DNA of 64,000 nt, from positions 105,934,756-105,998,755 of the forward strand of contig NC_134276.1 of the NCBI RefSeq assembly GCF_949628215.1, given 5' to 3'. The position numbers were made by a program, and so were the translations under genes. The DNA is from Phalacrocorax aristotelis. Its lineage: Eukaryota; Chordata; Aves; Suliformes; Phalacrocoracidae. This document shows positions 48,985-61,413 of this stretch, piece after piece. The stretch's first letter is position 1. Each line of letters begins with the position of its first letter. The notes below the pieces were generated by a model. The model was not told the DNA's origin. It saw only the letters and a program-made list of their open reading frames with translations, and did no database searches.

Positions 48985-51689
48985 CAGGCGTTAGGCTGTA
49001 TAACATTTTTATTTTACTATATTGACATTTTATGCACAAATATTTTATCAGAGTAAAAATAGAAAATAATTGTTTCATGTAAAATTACCAAAAAAATGCA
49101 AAACACAAAGGAAATACATAATTATTAGCAGAGTATAAGTGTCTTTAAAGAGTAAAAAGTATGCAAAACGCCTTCCGTTTTACAAAAAATTGGGAATATT
49201 CTTTGTACGTTTTCCTTCTGGCAGCAACAGAACAATCTTTGACAATATATTCTAGATCTTTTATTTTATTGAAGACATCAAGTTAGTCACAGATTTCTCC
49301 CTCAACTTACGAGAGCATGACGGTCATTTTACGAGGTTTGAAAGAGTCCTTCTTACTAATTAGAACACGGTGGAAAAGGGGATGATCCCACAACAGAGAA
49401 CCCAAAGGACTACCATACCTAGTGAAAAGCTGCGAAATAATAACTCGGAGTTATTTACAAAGAAAGTGGGATACCGGGAGTTTCCCCTAGAGGGCTTATC
49501 ATGTAACAGGAACTTTCAGGGGGATGAAGTATTGGCACTCCATTTCAGTTTTGCTCTTAGCTTATCCTCCCGCACTCCCGTTTGATCTAGAAAGCTGATA
49601 GTTTAAGCTTCTCTTCTTTCTAGAATGTATTTTAACTAGGAAGGCCTCTCACGAGCTCTGCTAAGTAAAACTAGTAACTTGTATTGGACTTCTCTTTAGT
49701 AACAGAGCGGTGTTCTATACACAGATGCTGCCACCGAACGATCAGCTTCATCTCGTTCTCAGCAAGCAAAACACTTGCCAACTGGTGGAATCAGACTACT
49801 GTAACAGTAATAAATGATTGATGGTTGACCTCTCTTGACAGATGCACTTACATATTTTGCTCAGGGCTTAAGATTTTTTTTAAAAAAAAACAAAATAAAA
49901 CCAGCATGCTCAGTAGATGGAGTGCTTTAAGAGCTCAAGAACGAAAACAGTATTAAGAGTTACTGAAAGAATCTGGGTTAAAAAAAAAAATCATAACTGT
50001 GGTGATGATGAAAAAAGTAGGCTAGAACTACCTGCAAGATTTCTGGTTAAGCAAAACCCATCTGCAGGCGACCATCCACCTATAACAAAAAGCTTTGTCC
50101 TCAATGCATCTTTAAAATAAACATGAGTCTTCTGTGTTCTTTGCCCTCTGCCTGCAAGTAAAATGACTCCTTCTCAGATCAAGGGCAACAGCCCAGTGCT
50201 CTCGCTCCTCAGTATAAACACATTGTATGTTTAGAACCTCACTGTACAAGTGCTTTTGATTTAAGGTTTAAGAGTAGCTCGATCCCTCACAGAATTAAAG
50301 GTCTTCCCTTATACGCTTGCATGTTAGCTGTTAAGTGGGGGGTTCACCTACAAGAAGTTGGAAAATATGCATGGCGACGTAGTATTTATAGAGTCTAATA
50401 ACACAAAGGGGCAAAAGCAAACCCAAAATCATGCCACTTTCAGCCGTGAAAAGAAATAGTCTAATAGGCATCAGTACAGAAGCTCAAAACTTGCAGCCTA
50501 TTTTATACTGCACATATATGTTTGCATGAAGTACTCTCCGTAGCTCAGAATTCAGGATACATTCCAACCATTTCTATTCATCACCCAGACTTCAAATTGC
50601 TCCCAGCTCTGGAGCATGCGTTTGGCTTATGAAGCTTCAAAAACATCACTTGAAGCTCAGAAAGAAATGAATTTTAAATAAAAAAATACATCTTTGTACC
50701 TTAACATATGTCAGACTGTACAATAATTTGGAACTCAAACTTCAGTTCTCTGTAAAACTATTTTCAACTTGCATTTTGTTTCTAAACAGGGGCTACTGAC
50801 TGTGAGTAACTTAAGTCTTCAGTTACTAAGGTTGGCTACCGTGCAGGTCTAAGGACGTTGCAGAACAGAGCATGAAAACCCCCATCAAAACAAACTACAC
50901 TTCGGGTGAGGGCTGGTTTTTTTCAAGTTTCCGAATCACCTGATGGGGGGTGCTAGTGGGGGAAGAAGTTTGTCTTTGCTTTTTGCTGAATGGCTAGCGT
51001 GAACGATGTCTTTCAAAACAGGTGAGTACTCGCCCTCATATATGTATATTATCTACATATTACAATGGAAAACTCATAATTGGCTTTTCACCTAAGCCAG
51101 ATCTAAACCTGGATCTTCTTCAGCACTGATCTTCAGTTCAGTCTAGTTGCAGTTTCCTTTGCTTATAAACACAGAAGCTATTTTAAGAACCTGATGCTTT
51201 GAAACTTTTAATGTGTCTTTCGGCTCTGCTTGATTAAATGAGAATAACAAACATGTTTAACTTTGAAAGCACCCAATGCCATTTGGTAGTTCAGCAGAGA
51301 ACAAAAGACTGGACAGGACTGAGTTCAGAGAACTGATCAGCCTGCTTGCTGTAGCTGCTTCATTTTTGTAAAAAGTGCTGCAAAAATTCCTTTGTGCAGC
51401 TGTGGGCACAGAGCGCCAACCAGTTCAACCTTACTCACCAATTTCAGATTGCATACCACAGAGGCCCTGACTCAAAGTTGCAGAAGTTGTGGTGATCCCT
51501 TAACTTATATTAAAATATATGCTGTTAAAAGATCCAAATTTATGTGAGTCCCAGTTCTTTATAGAAAGTCATGCTCTATATTGTACTGTCAATAAACAAA
51601 AGGAGTTTCCAATTCTGATAAAGGTAAGAGCAGCAACTGCTCTGGTTATATAGGAAAGGCCTCGGGCTCCCACTTTCAGGTCCCAGCGC
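48985..51689 (-). other. GABPA: GABPA 3' untranslated region (inferred extent)
   Basis: This is sequence downstream of the GABPA TAA stop on the - strand, running to a canonical AATAAA at 49013-49008. It is largely free of recognisable repeats, as expected for a long 3' UTR. The end is inferred from the hexamer only. Two other AATAAA hexamers occur at 49272-49262 and could give a slightly shorter form. Confidence 0.5.
49008..49013 (-). terminator. GABPA: candidate GABPA poly(A) signal
   Basis: AATAAA on the - strand (TTTATT on +), about 2.68 kb past the stop codon. Other candidates on the same strand are at 49262-49267 and 49267-49272. Confidence 0.4.
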
Positions 51690-51918
51690 TTAATTATCTT
51701 TCTCTGTTTGCAGGGATGCGGTAGCTAGTGCCACTGCTGTAACTGGCTGTGCAATGCCATGCAGCTGCATCTTGGCTAGTTTCTTCTGCTCACATTCTGT
51801 GACCAACCGATTCAACTCTGCTGCGCTGTACCCAATGAGAGTTTTCAAGTCACAGACAAATTTGTACACAAACCTCTTGCCTTGCACTTTGCAGATCATG
51901 TCTCCATCATAGTAATAC
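51690..51918 (-). CDS. GABPA: GABPA last coding exon: end of ETS domain and C-terminus
   Basis: This exon encodes the last 75 residues of GA-binding protein alpha, the DNA-binding subunit of the GABP (NRF-2) complex that activates housekeeping and mitochondrial genes. It starts with the G that completes a split Arg codon, then reads [20 protein letters not shown], the last strands of the ETS fold. The C-terminal helices that bind the GABP-beta ankyrin repeats follow ([15 protein letters not shown]). It ends ASLQTEKDN and TAA at 51692-51690. The acceptor AG is at 51920-51919. The polypyrimidine tract contains a C12 run on the coding strand. The residues appear identical to the human protein as I know it. 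Confidence 0.98.
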
Positions 51919-51927
51919 CTGTAGAGA

Positions 51928-51939
51928 GGGGGGGGGGGG
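51928..51939. repeat. poly-G tract next to a splice acceptor (C12 on the coding strand)
   Basis: Twelve G on the + strand. On the GABPA coding strand this is a C12 run forming most of the polypyrimidine tract, 8 nt before the acceptor AG. Confidence 0.9.
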
Positions 51940-54900
51940 AAAAAAACACAGAAAAAAAATAAGTGTAAGTTTTCCGCATCTGTAACTTCTATACTTAAGG
52001 TCACTTGGAGGCCAAAATATAAATCCTTTTCTCACCAAGATTCTAATATCATTTCATATGCCAAGATGCCGTCTAGGTGTTTTCTTATGAGAAAAGGGAA
52101 GAGGATTGGAAATTGTCCCTGCACCTTGATAGGTGAAGGAGAAAGAAAACATACTAATTATTTTACAGGAAGTCAGAATTACCAGTTCAGAAATTAAGGT
52201 CTTGGAGCAGTTTAAAAACAGCTTGGGTCGGGTGCAGAATAAATTTTATATAGTGCTTCGCCTTAATAGGAAAATGTTGTCTCCCCCCCTCATTATTGTC
52301 CTTTGCTTTCTTTACTCTTGTCTCTGCTTTTCTACAGGAAAAAAAATATGGTGGAAATAGTCTGAAAATTGGCATTATAGCTTCCATAATACTAAAGCAG
52401 CTGTTTCCTCCCTATTGTTTTCAAAGATGGAAGTAAAACTTCAAAAGTATGTTTGGGTTTGTTATTTTTTTTTTAATGGTTCATATGCTGGCAAAACTAC
52501 ATCCTTTGCCTTTATTTACAACTAAAAGTGACTTCTCTAACTATGAATGCTTTTTACACTGTGTGACAAAAGAATTATCAGACTGGACAGAAATGCAGTA
52601 AAGATAAAGTCTTTACAACCCACTGTACTCCAGAGACATTATAAAACTTTAGGTGATACCAGTAAAACAGGAGTTAGAATTTTACAGTTTTGTTGCTGAT
52701 CTTGTCTCACTGCAAGCATTAATAGAAGGCGTGGCATGTTTCTCATTCGTAAAACCTAAGTGGCTGGGACATAACTTGCACTTGATGAGCTTAATAAGCT
52801 TGTGATAAATTAAAAAAAAGCAAAACCAAACAACCAAATAAACAAACAGAAAATAAAACCATTTGATTTCCTCAAAACCATCACCCAAATGTAGTACAAA
52901 TGAGCCCAGATTTAATGACTGTCTAAAACTCAGTCCTCTGAGTGTCACGCTTGTAAGGCAAAGATGATTCTCATTCACCAGCAAAATTAAGTCAATTAAA
53001 AGACTGACTTCTGCCTCCTAGCTCTAGTAGAAGAGGGGTAAGTTACTAAGACTCCAACTACATTTCTTCAGACACCTCAAATTCTGGGAAAAAAAAAAGC
53101 CTTTTAATTTCTTACTTTTGAGGATCTAAGCAACAGGACCAAAGCAAAGACAGGATGAGAGTTAGACTATGTAGAAAAAAATGTTGGCAAGCCAGTTTGC
53201 TACTGATATCATGCAAGAAGCCACAGAGAGGTCTGTTACGGAGTAGAAGAACTCTCAGAATAGCTTGCTGTTGGTCTGTGCGTAAATAAAGTTTAGTTTG
53301 TTTGCCAAAGCTCTCCTTTACCTTTCTCCTGAACGACATACAGCTATATAAAAGCCGCCTCTTCAGTCCTCTTCTCCTCATTCCACCCTCCATGGTAACA
53401 CCTGTGCCTCCCTCAACTCCCCTCCATTTTCTTCTCCACATCCTTGTGCTTGCTCTTAAACACTACTCCACTGCTACCCAGCACGTCTCCGTGCCAGCCC
53501 TATCCTCCAAAGCACCTTCTTGCACCAGCTGAAGGATCTGTTGCTTTATGGTGCCATCACATTCAGCCTCCTAGTGAGGCAGTGAGGTTTAGTCCTAACA
53601 GGTGAGATGAACCCTGTAACCTAGGAGGTGGGATGGTAATTTATGTTCAACTTTGAAGCACAGTCTTGCAGCACTGTGCAGAATTGGGAAAGGATGAGCG
53701 ATATTCTGGTGTATCCCTTGCACATGAAGTACAGTATAGCTTAGAGAAAAACAGTATCGTTCAGAGTGCGGGAACACTGGGCAGGCATCCGTGTTGAATG
53801 TGACAGGGTACTGGACATAGAGAAACTCTGGAACTGGGAGCTGTGCTCACCTGGATCAATATGAAGCATCCGCAGACAGCCAGAGTCTGTAAAATGTGCC
53901 GTGTCATATATCAAGTGTCACCGGCCAAAACTTTTTAAAAGTTATTTAACTCTGTATAGGCATTTACATTTTTTGTACAATCCTGTACAGTAATGCCTGT
54001 CTCAAAATAATGCTGTAGAAGACTCAATAGATTTCTTCAAATCATTAGGCTGCATTACTGATATGATCAGAAAGGAAAAGGACCACAAGAAATTATTCTG
54101 CATTTATGCAAGGGCCCAAATCCATGCAAGATTACCACATCTTGTGCTAGAAACTCTCAAGTTAGAATTGCGGCAATGTGGCGAGAGGATTTTTTCAGTA
54201 TTATGTTGAATGCGTTTCTGATTACAGCATTGGTTTATTCAAAAATGTAGAAAGGTAAAAATAAGTAAATACCGATGGAACTTTACAACACCTTAGTTAC
54301 TGGAATGTTCCGAGTCACATGAAAACTTTGTTTCAGAATAATACAGGAGATAGATTCTTTTTCTTCAAGTCTCACTTCCCTACTGGATAACTAAGCAGAT
54401 GTTGTAAAGCTGCTCTTCTGTTTTTCACCCTGCCCTAGTTTCCGTACTGCCTTGCTTTCCTACAGCTGGGTAGAAGAGCTACCACAGTTCTCAATAATAT
54501 CAATGTCGTTTTCTGTATTAACCAAGAATTGATACACTAATTTCAGTGGAGTAGCAAACAAAACATATTACCATTTAGTAAAACTTTAGCTTGGCAACAG
54601 TGTTTATCATGGGAGTAGCAAGAGGCATTAAATATCCCTTCAGACATTCAAGTGTTAGAAAACATGTCAATATTGATGCAGCTGCCAAAATGGCAACGTT
54701 TTAAGGAATGTGATTTCTGTAATTCTGTGACTAAAATATAAATGCAAAACTCCTCTAATAGTGATTTATGCAAATTACTGTGCAGACATCTGTTTAATAT
54801 CCCACTGATAAGAACATTATTCTAAAGTTCTTCAGCTGCCTTTGACATCTTCTGCAGAGTTTGTTGGCAAAACCCAAAAACCATCAGCATCATTTACATC

Positions 54901-55034
54901 ATTTTTATGTTCCGGAAAGTTTTCACATACCCCTTCAGTACACAAACTCATAGATGCACAAAAACAGGTTGGAAATACGGGAATGGTATCGCAACAGTAC
55001 AGGCTGGGGAGCAGCTCTACTGGAAAGGCCTCGC

Positions 55035-55098
55035 TTTGGCCAGGAGGTTGGACCAGAGACCTCCTGAGGCCCTTCCCACCCAAGGGATTCTGTGATCC
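55035..55098 (+). mobile_element. CR1 LINE 3' end fragment
   Basis: A short match to the CR1 3' end (CAGGAGGTTGGACCAGAGACC, CCTTCCCACCCAAGGG) finishing in GATTCTGTGATCCT. It lies in GABPA's last intron, antisense to the gene. The 5' boundary is uncertain. Confidence 0.75.
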
Positions 55099-56642
55099 TA
55101 CCATAAAAGTAACATTGTAATTTAATATATAAATAATGAAAGAACAGCCATACAAGACCAGACAAAAGATCTATCTAGAAGAGGATATTGATGCCCACAA
55201 GAGGACGCCTAAGAAAAAGCATTAGAGTAAGCATATATCAATGCTCTTCCTTGCTTTCAATGATCTGAGGCTTAGGAACTTCTGGAAGTTGCATCTTTCC
55301 ATACCTAGCATGCTTCAAAATATTTCTTTTTCATTAATCGCTCCACTTTCCTCTTGAACCCCTAAAATAATTCTGGCACCCACAATGCTGTGCCTAAAGA
55401 AGTTACAAGACAAACAAAAGGGTATAGTTAAGCTGTGTATCTGATGCCTGCCAGTTTCTTCCGATGCCTCCTGTTCATGCAAATGAGATATGGAGCAGTG
55501 ATTCTTTACTGACTCTATGCCATTCATGGTCTTCTAGACTTCCATCTCCCCCAGTTAAAGTACTCTTTCAGCATATTGCATACTGATGTTATTTAAATCC
55601 TCCCTAAAAGACTAAAGAAAGCCAGAATACAGTAACTTTACCATCATTTTTCACAGAGGTATTTTTAAACAGAAGTTGATTTTTTTTAAACAATGCTAGA
55701 TGAGTTTACTTCCTTTAAAAAAACAAAACCAAACCCAATGCAGCCAAAAGTGGAAATGGTGAAAAGTAGATCTTATGTCTCAGACTTCAACCAATATACA
55801 ACTTCACTCACATAAAGAGTTCCTAAAACTCCTTATATAATTTGCAGGATTAGGCAATAAATACCTTTCCTGAAAACTAATCAAGAGAAATAGATTTAAC
55901 CTATCAGAACAAGAAATTAGAAGTTCGATCTTTATGATTTCAGAGAACTTGCATGAATCTTCAAATGATTCCAGAGGCCAAAGTAATCAAGGAGAAAATT
56001 CTACAATCCAGGAACTTGCATTCTTCCCCCTCCCCAAGCACATCACCTACAGTGATTCAATAATACAAGTCCTTCTTACCAACGTCAAACTACAAAATCA
56101 CGACGGAATGAAGACAGCCTGAAACCCTTCCATTTCTTCAGTTCACTATGTTGGAATCACAACAACTGTTGAAACTTACCTGTCAACTGTATTTTTCAAT
56201 TTAACATCTCTACCGTAAGGACAATGGAACCGAGCAATGAATATTTGAACTTAGAAGAAGTTTTGTTACATACATAAAAAAATTGTTACATACAGAAAAC
56301 GACTAACGATTATATAATTACAGAAAAGTATCCACTTTGTACCATAACAAAAGCAACAGAAACACTAACAAGTAAACTGTAAAATACAAAAAAAAGCCCA
56401 GAGTATTCACATATTTCTGTATCTTTCACCAAAAATCAAGATTGTTTGGCACACTACTGAAAGTGTAAATGCTGAAGATACATCAAAAAGAAATATATTT
56501 CTGAAAGTGAGCTACCCAAATTAACTATGATTTCAGTGTTCAGTGATCTTGAAAAAAGAAAATACGTTTTCACGAAGTTATTGTACTAGCTTCTTAAAAA
56601 ACAAGAAAAACACCCAACAAATACCTTGCCCCTGAGACTACT

Positions 56643-56772
56643 ATAGAATCATAGAATCATTAAGGTTGAAAGAGACCTCTAGGATCATCAAGTCCAACCG
56701 TTAACCCAACACTACCACGTCTCCTAAACCATGCCCTGAAGTGCCACATCTACACGTCTTTTCAACACCTCA
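56643..56772 (-). mobile_element. CR1 LINE 3' end fragment
   Basis: It starts at the left with ATAGAATCATAGAATCATTA, the reverse complement of the CR1 8-bp terminal repeat. It then follows the CR1 tail (AAGTCCAACCGTTAACCCAA, CCATGCCCTGAAGTGCCAC) to CAACACCTC. It lies in the sense orientation of GABPA, about 150 nt from the neighbouring exon's donor. Confidence 0.93.
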
Positions 56773-56921
56773 GTATGATCTGATGGGAAGGAGCAGCTTC
56801 AGAGGATCTGTTTATCCCTTTACTAAAAAAAGCCACAAGTCTTGCATTATGATAGTTAAGAATAAAGTAGCCAAGTGGAAGCAAATCATTTCATACCTGA
56901 TCAGTTCCTAAAGTTTCTTAC

Positions 56922-57114
56922 CTCAAAGCCCGACTAAGCTTCTCATAGTTCATCGTGGGTTTGTTTTTGCGCTGCCCCCATTTTTGTGCAACCAGTTCAG
57001 GTTGATTCAATTTAAACTCTCCTTCATCGCCAACCCAAGAAATACAGTCCCGAGCATCTTTGTCAGTGAGAAGTTCTAATAAAAACTGCCACAGCTGGAT
57101 CTGGCCATTGTTTC
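56922..57114 (-). CDS. GABPA: GABPA exon: N-terminal and central ETS domain
   Basis: This 193-nt exon encodes most of the winged helix-turn-helix ETS domain. It reads from [16 protein letters not shown] through [12 protein letters not shown] and [20 protein letters not shown] to RALR. The three spaced Trp residues of the ETS signature (WQF, WVG, WGQ) are present. The recognition helix ends RALR, and its two Arg residues contact the GGA core in ETS proteins. The second Arg codon is split AG|G by the following intron. The acceptor AG is at 57116-57115 and the donor GTAAGA is at 56921. Confidence 0.98.
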
Positions 57115-58479
57115 CTGTTGAAATAGCGATAACAAGATCCATCTCAATTAGTCCTTTTTATGTTCCCCTCATAACTAAACATTTTCAACCAGTATATTAA
57201 AGCAGACCAACACAGAATATACGATGGAAGGAAAACTTGCATTTAATTAACTACTTCTAATTATTCTTTTGTAAAGATCTTCCTGCTGTCATCAGTATTA
57301 AACTATTGAAAATGAAACTGATGAATACAGAAACAAAATAATCAAGATTTTCTCATAAATATGTCCCTAAAACTTACAAAAAAAAAGTTACGTAGCACTA
57401 CACATAGTCATTTAGACACATATCTATCCCTAAAATAGAACAGATTTAGCAAGAGCTGCTTATTCCTTTTCAGGCATACACACACACATATATATGTAAT
57501 AAAAGTTGGGTCTTTTTTTAAAAATAGTTTTATCTTCAATTTTCAACATGAAATACTGGAAATTTAAAACGCCCCAAACTTCAGCTTTTGTCAGTATAAC
57601 ATCTTTCATATCCAATCATTAACATTCCTTTTTTACTCAAGTACCTGCAGTTAAATTCCTAAATTCTCAATGAGATACGGATAGCAGAACTAATGTCTAA
57701 AGGGGAAAACACAAAGTATTCCCCACTGATGTCAGCCAATAAAATCTTAGCCTAAGAATCCTGAATGACAACATAATAGACTTCTATGAAGAGTCTAGAA
57801 CAAATTAAAATTCAAGGGAAAGGAGAAGAAAGGATTTAACAGAAAAATTCACAACAGTGGAGAGAACCAAAGCAAAAAGGACAGCAAGAAAAAGATAAAG
57901 AAATTAAGATGAGTTATTAATAATCAGATTATGTATGAATAACAGTAATTCCAAAAATAAACTGCAGGTTTAGTGTGCAGTTTTCCACAGGTGCATTTGT
58001 TTCACAAAACAAGAAGTCTGAAACTTGCTAAATTCTAAAGTCACCAAACTGGGGGGGCAGGACAAGGATGAAGAGAGGAACAACTAGAGCAAGCGGTAGC
58101 TACGCTAGGATTCTACAACAATTTATCTTCTCCCCTTTCTGCAAATGGAGAGTGGAAAGGAGTTAAAAGCTTGAATAAATGCTATGCAGTGGTTTGAGAG
58201 GACAGACTGTTAAGCGATAGGAAGAGAAACAATTTTATGCATTTTATTTATGCAGGACTCAAAAGCTGTGGCACCATGTTAACACAGTGCCTCTGTGAGC
58301 TAACTGACCTGCCAGGTCTGCACGTTCTCATGATATATTTTGTAGCTACAGTCCCCTTCATACCACACGGACTTCTACAAACCTCACACTTGGTGACAAA
58401 GATATGTTCTACAATGCTGTAATTCAAATTAATGGTAAGTGTTTACTGCATCTGCATTTAAAAATAATGGAGACAGTAC
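57115..58479 (-). other. GABPA: GABPA intron before the ETS-domain exons
   Basis: A 1.37-kb intron with donor GTACTG at 58479 and acceptor TTTCAACAG ending at 57115. It is AT-rich with a short CA/TA repeat near 57478-57497. No exon or named transposon is seen. Confidence 0.9.
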
Positions 58480-58620
58480 CTGTTCTGTTCCCAGGGGAAC
58501 TTCTGTCTTCCCCAGAGATCCTTGGAGCTCTCTGTACTTTAGCTGCCTTTGCACTGCTGTTTATTACTTTAATGGTGGTTGGGGTAGCAGGCTGTACAGA
58601 TGCTGGAATAATCTGCACAG
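58480..58620 (-). CDS. GABPA: GABPA exon: linker between Pointed and ETS domains
   Basis: This 141-nt exon starts CT, completing a Pro codon (C|CT), and reads VQIIPASVQPATPTTIKVIN through RAPRISGEDRSSPGNRTG. It is a Ser/Thr/Pro-rich, probably flexible linker. It differs from human GABPA at a single residue by my recollection (Pro instead of Ser after ASVQ). The acceptor TTTACAG ends at 58621. The exon ends with the first G of a split Gly codon before donor GTACTG, a non-consensus +3 to +6 stretch. Confidence 0.96.
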
Positions 58621-59671
58621 CTGTAAAGCAGAGAACATTGCAGAACGTCAATTATAAACTGCTGGTACAGAAATAGGCATATATTATTTATTACCTGCAT
58701 TATCATAATACCCAGGAACTAGTTTTTTCCTTTGCTAAGACGACACACTGTACAAGTCACAATGCTAAGAATAATTCAAAGACCTTTTTCCTCTTACAGT
58801 GGAAATTGTGGTGTTAGACTCGTAGAGATGCCACATTACAGATAAAACATCAGCTTTAGTTTTCTATCATGTGTATTACATGCTTCCATGAAACAAAAAA
58901 AACCCTCTCGTGCCTTCATTTTCATCTTTATGCTGTTTCCATATGATCTACCCTAATGCACTTTTCTCTATAGCCACTGTACAACCCTCCACACCTGCCA
59001 TTCAAACAGCAATTAAATATCCTTCTATTGCAATGGTATAAGAGGATGCAAATGCCCCACTCTAGGTGGCTTTAACTAGACACAACCCCAGGCTGTAATA
59101 CGTGGTCTATCTATTTAACATATAAGCTGCTTCCAACTCTTCTGAAAATTGATTCATTTTAATAATTGATGCCATTGCTTCAGCTGGAAGAATGAGTTTC
59201 AAATAACTGGAAGGTTACTTTAATGTATTTTTTTTACTACGGTTTCTAAGCAAGTCCTCTCTTCCACACTCCCTCTCTCAGTTTTTGGGAATGCTTTCTT
59301 TTGAAAGAGTAACACTGTAATGTATCTATTCATTAATGCAATATATAACCTAAAAAACCCAGAACAGCTCAAGAGCTCAAATATGTATCCTAGAGAGCTT
59401 ATCTCAAGAGAGTGGAAAACCTATCATCCAAAATAGGGGTTATAAAACTTCCATAGTTCAGGTCATACTCCACATTCCAGCCAGTAACAAAATATCGAGA
59501 AACCCAACGTTTTGCTTTGAAGTTTAAAATATGCCCTGCTCCCCTCACCAAGGAAATCACTCAAGAGAGTAGTTTTCCTAAATATTGTACTATTACAGCG
59601 TTGAACCAAAGTAGAGCGCTAAGCTTGCAAACAGTTAATTGTGTGAATTAACTGCTGGCAGAGGTACTTAC
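58621..59671 (-). other. GABPA: GABPA intron after the 57-nt exon
   Basis: A 1.05-kb intron between donor GTAAGT at 59671 and the acceptor ending at 58621. No other feature is recognised. Confidence 0.9.
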
Positions 59672-59728
59672 GCTGATCAATAGTAACAGTTGCTATTTCT
59701 CCAGAATGTTCTTGGCTAGCCAACACAT
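59672..59728 (-). CDS. GABPA: GABPA 57-nt exon (variable linker)
   Basis: A small exon reading (T)AT GTG TTG GCT, that is Y V L A S Q E H S G E I A T V T I D Q, then the first C of a Pro codon. The phase fits both neighbours (T|AT on one side, C|CT on the other). Compared with my memory of human GABPA, the middle (HSGEIAT) differs and is one residue longer, so this is the least conserved coding piece in the window. The acceptor TTTTGCAG ends at 59729 and the donor is GTAAGT. Confidence 0.95.
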
Positions 59729-60530
59729 CTGCAAAATAGAAAAAAATATACTAAGTTTTTAACTAACCCACAAATTCCAGATCAGTTGAAGATCAAAAAC
59801 TTTCATATTTCAGAGAGGAAAAAAGTCAAAATTTGGTATCAGTTTGCAAGAGACGATCTTGCAAGGTCATAGTCTTATGATTAGAGACATTTAACATCTG
59901 TCATTCAATTTTTAGAAATAAAGATGCATATGGTGAATTTCAAGGTGTCTTATGCATTCTCCATCCCCTAAACCCTTTAGCTGTGTCATGTAAATGAAGA
60001 TGGAAAGAGTTTTCAGTCTGCCAAGTTACATCCAAGCATGGTAAATCTGAAATGCACATATAAATTATTGTATTACACACATACAATGCATCCCTTACTG
60101 GTTGTGTTGTGTACAATCTAAGGATTTCATTGCCCATGCTTAATAACCTTCACTTCTATATGACACAGAGATGTACATTAAATAACTCAAAATCAATATT
60201 TAATTATAAAACTGTCAAATTCAGGAGATGCACAAACTAAAAATCTTTATTAAAACAAAGGAGGAATCATCAGTCACTACTTCCCCCCTATTAGCTATAA
60301 AGTTTGATGAAAGACAGGCAAGCAGTGTTTAGTATGCAGTCATGCTTCATAACAGCAGACACTCTCACTAATACCTCCTGTTATCTTGTATTGATGCCCT
60401 CATTTTTACTGCCAATATTAAATGGAGGAAAAACAACTGCTCACAGTTGCTTTCATCTTTAAAGAAGGGGGGGGAAGAGAGAAGAGGGAGGGGGAATAAG
60501 TGAAGTCAGTTACAGAAAAATCTCCCATAC
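59729..60530 (-). other. GABPA: GABPA intron after the Pointed-domain exon
   Basis: An 802-nt intron between donor GTATGG at 60530 and the acceptor at 59729-59730. No further feature is recognised. Confidence 0.9.
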
Positions 60531-60725
60531 ACTTCCGAAGAAGCTCCAAATGGCTCCAAAGGATTTCTCCCCGTGGCACACGCTGGAAGAAGTCTTCTTG
60601 ACTGAGGATGCAGAGCTCCCGCCCAGGAATGCTGAGCGCATTGAGGTCAATGTCAGTCATGCTGAACTCCTTCATCACCCACACTGCCCAGTGGAGCACT
60701 TGGTCTGTCGACCACTGCACTGGAT
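60531..60725 (-). CDS. GABPA: GABPA exon: Pointed (PNT/SAM) domain
   Basis: This 195-nt exon starts AT, completing an Asp codon (G|AT). It reads PVQWSTDQVLHWAVWVMKEF and continues through GRELCILSQEDFFQRVPRG to LWSHLELLRK, ending with the T of a split Tyr codon. This is the core of the Pointed domain, a five-helix SAM-type protein-interaction module. The spaced W residues, the GRELC turn and the ILWSHLELL last helix are typical. A few substitutions relative to human lie in the LNALSIP loop. The acceptor TTTTCCCAG ends at 60726. Confidence 0.98.
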
Positions 60726-61413
60726 CTGGGAAAAGAGAGACAAAACTGCAAGTCAGTTGTCATATACTGCAAGGTTCCTCCTCGCTGAAGATACAGAGCT
60801 AGTTCTCACTATAACTGACAACAAGAATGAAATACAAGTGGCTACTGATCGACAGCATTCAAGCAAGCATAATGCAGAGTTCACTTTTTGTATGACCTTT
60901 CCTGAAGGCCTTTTACAAAACTTTATTTAGGGGGTTCTTGTTATCTCTCTATTTGTTTAGTTTTTAAGAAGGGCCTGCTTCTAGGCCAGTCAGTGCTGCT
61001 ATTCGGTTGAAGTCCAACGATGGTATGCTTTCAATTATATAACAACTTCTGTAAAAGACAACGCATTATGTCAAGAAGTGTAGTTACCATGACCAAATCT
61101 GACTGGATGGAAAGTTTGACTCCTCTTAAAATGCTAATGGAGTGGTGTTGCTTGGTGGGGAAATGCAAAGGGCAAAAAAGGGATTTTCTTTAGCAAAAGC
61201 TTCTACATCAGAACTATGCCTGACATTTCTCAAACACAGAAAAAAATTATTTTTCTTTTTCTATAGGTCTTTAATTTCAAAGTGAGTAGTCTCTCTCACA
61301 CCAGGATGCTCTCCCCCAAATATGCTGATCAGCATCTGATTATGATGAAATTTTACATTTTAAACTCATTCACATTATCCCAGTTTCTAAACTATTTAAA
61401 ATCACGATCATAC

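Larger units (their letters stand above)
51919..56921 (-). other. GABPA: GABPA last intron
   Basis: A 5.0-kb intron on the - strand from the GTAAGA donor at 56921 to the acceptor AG at 51919-51920. It contains two CR1 3' ends (about 55035-55098 and 56643-56772). No exon is seen within it. Confidence 0.9.
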
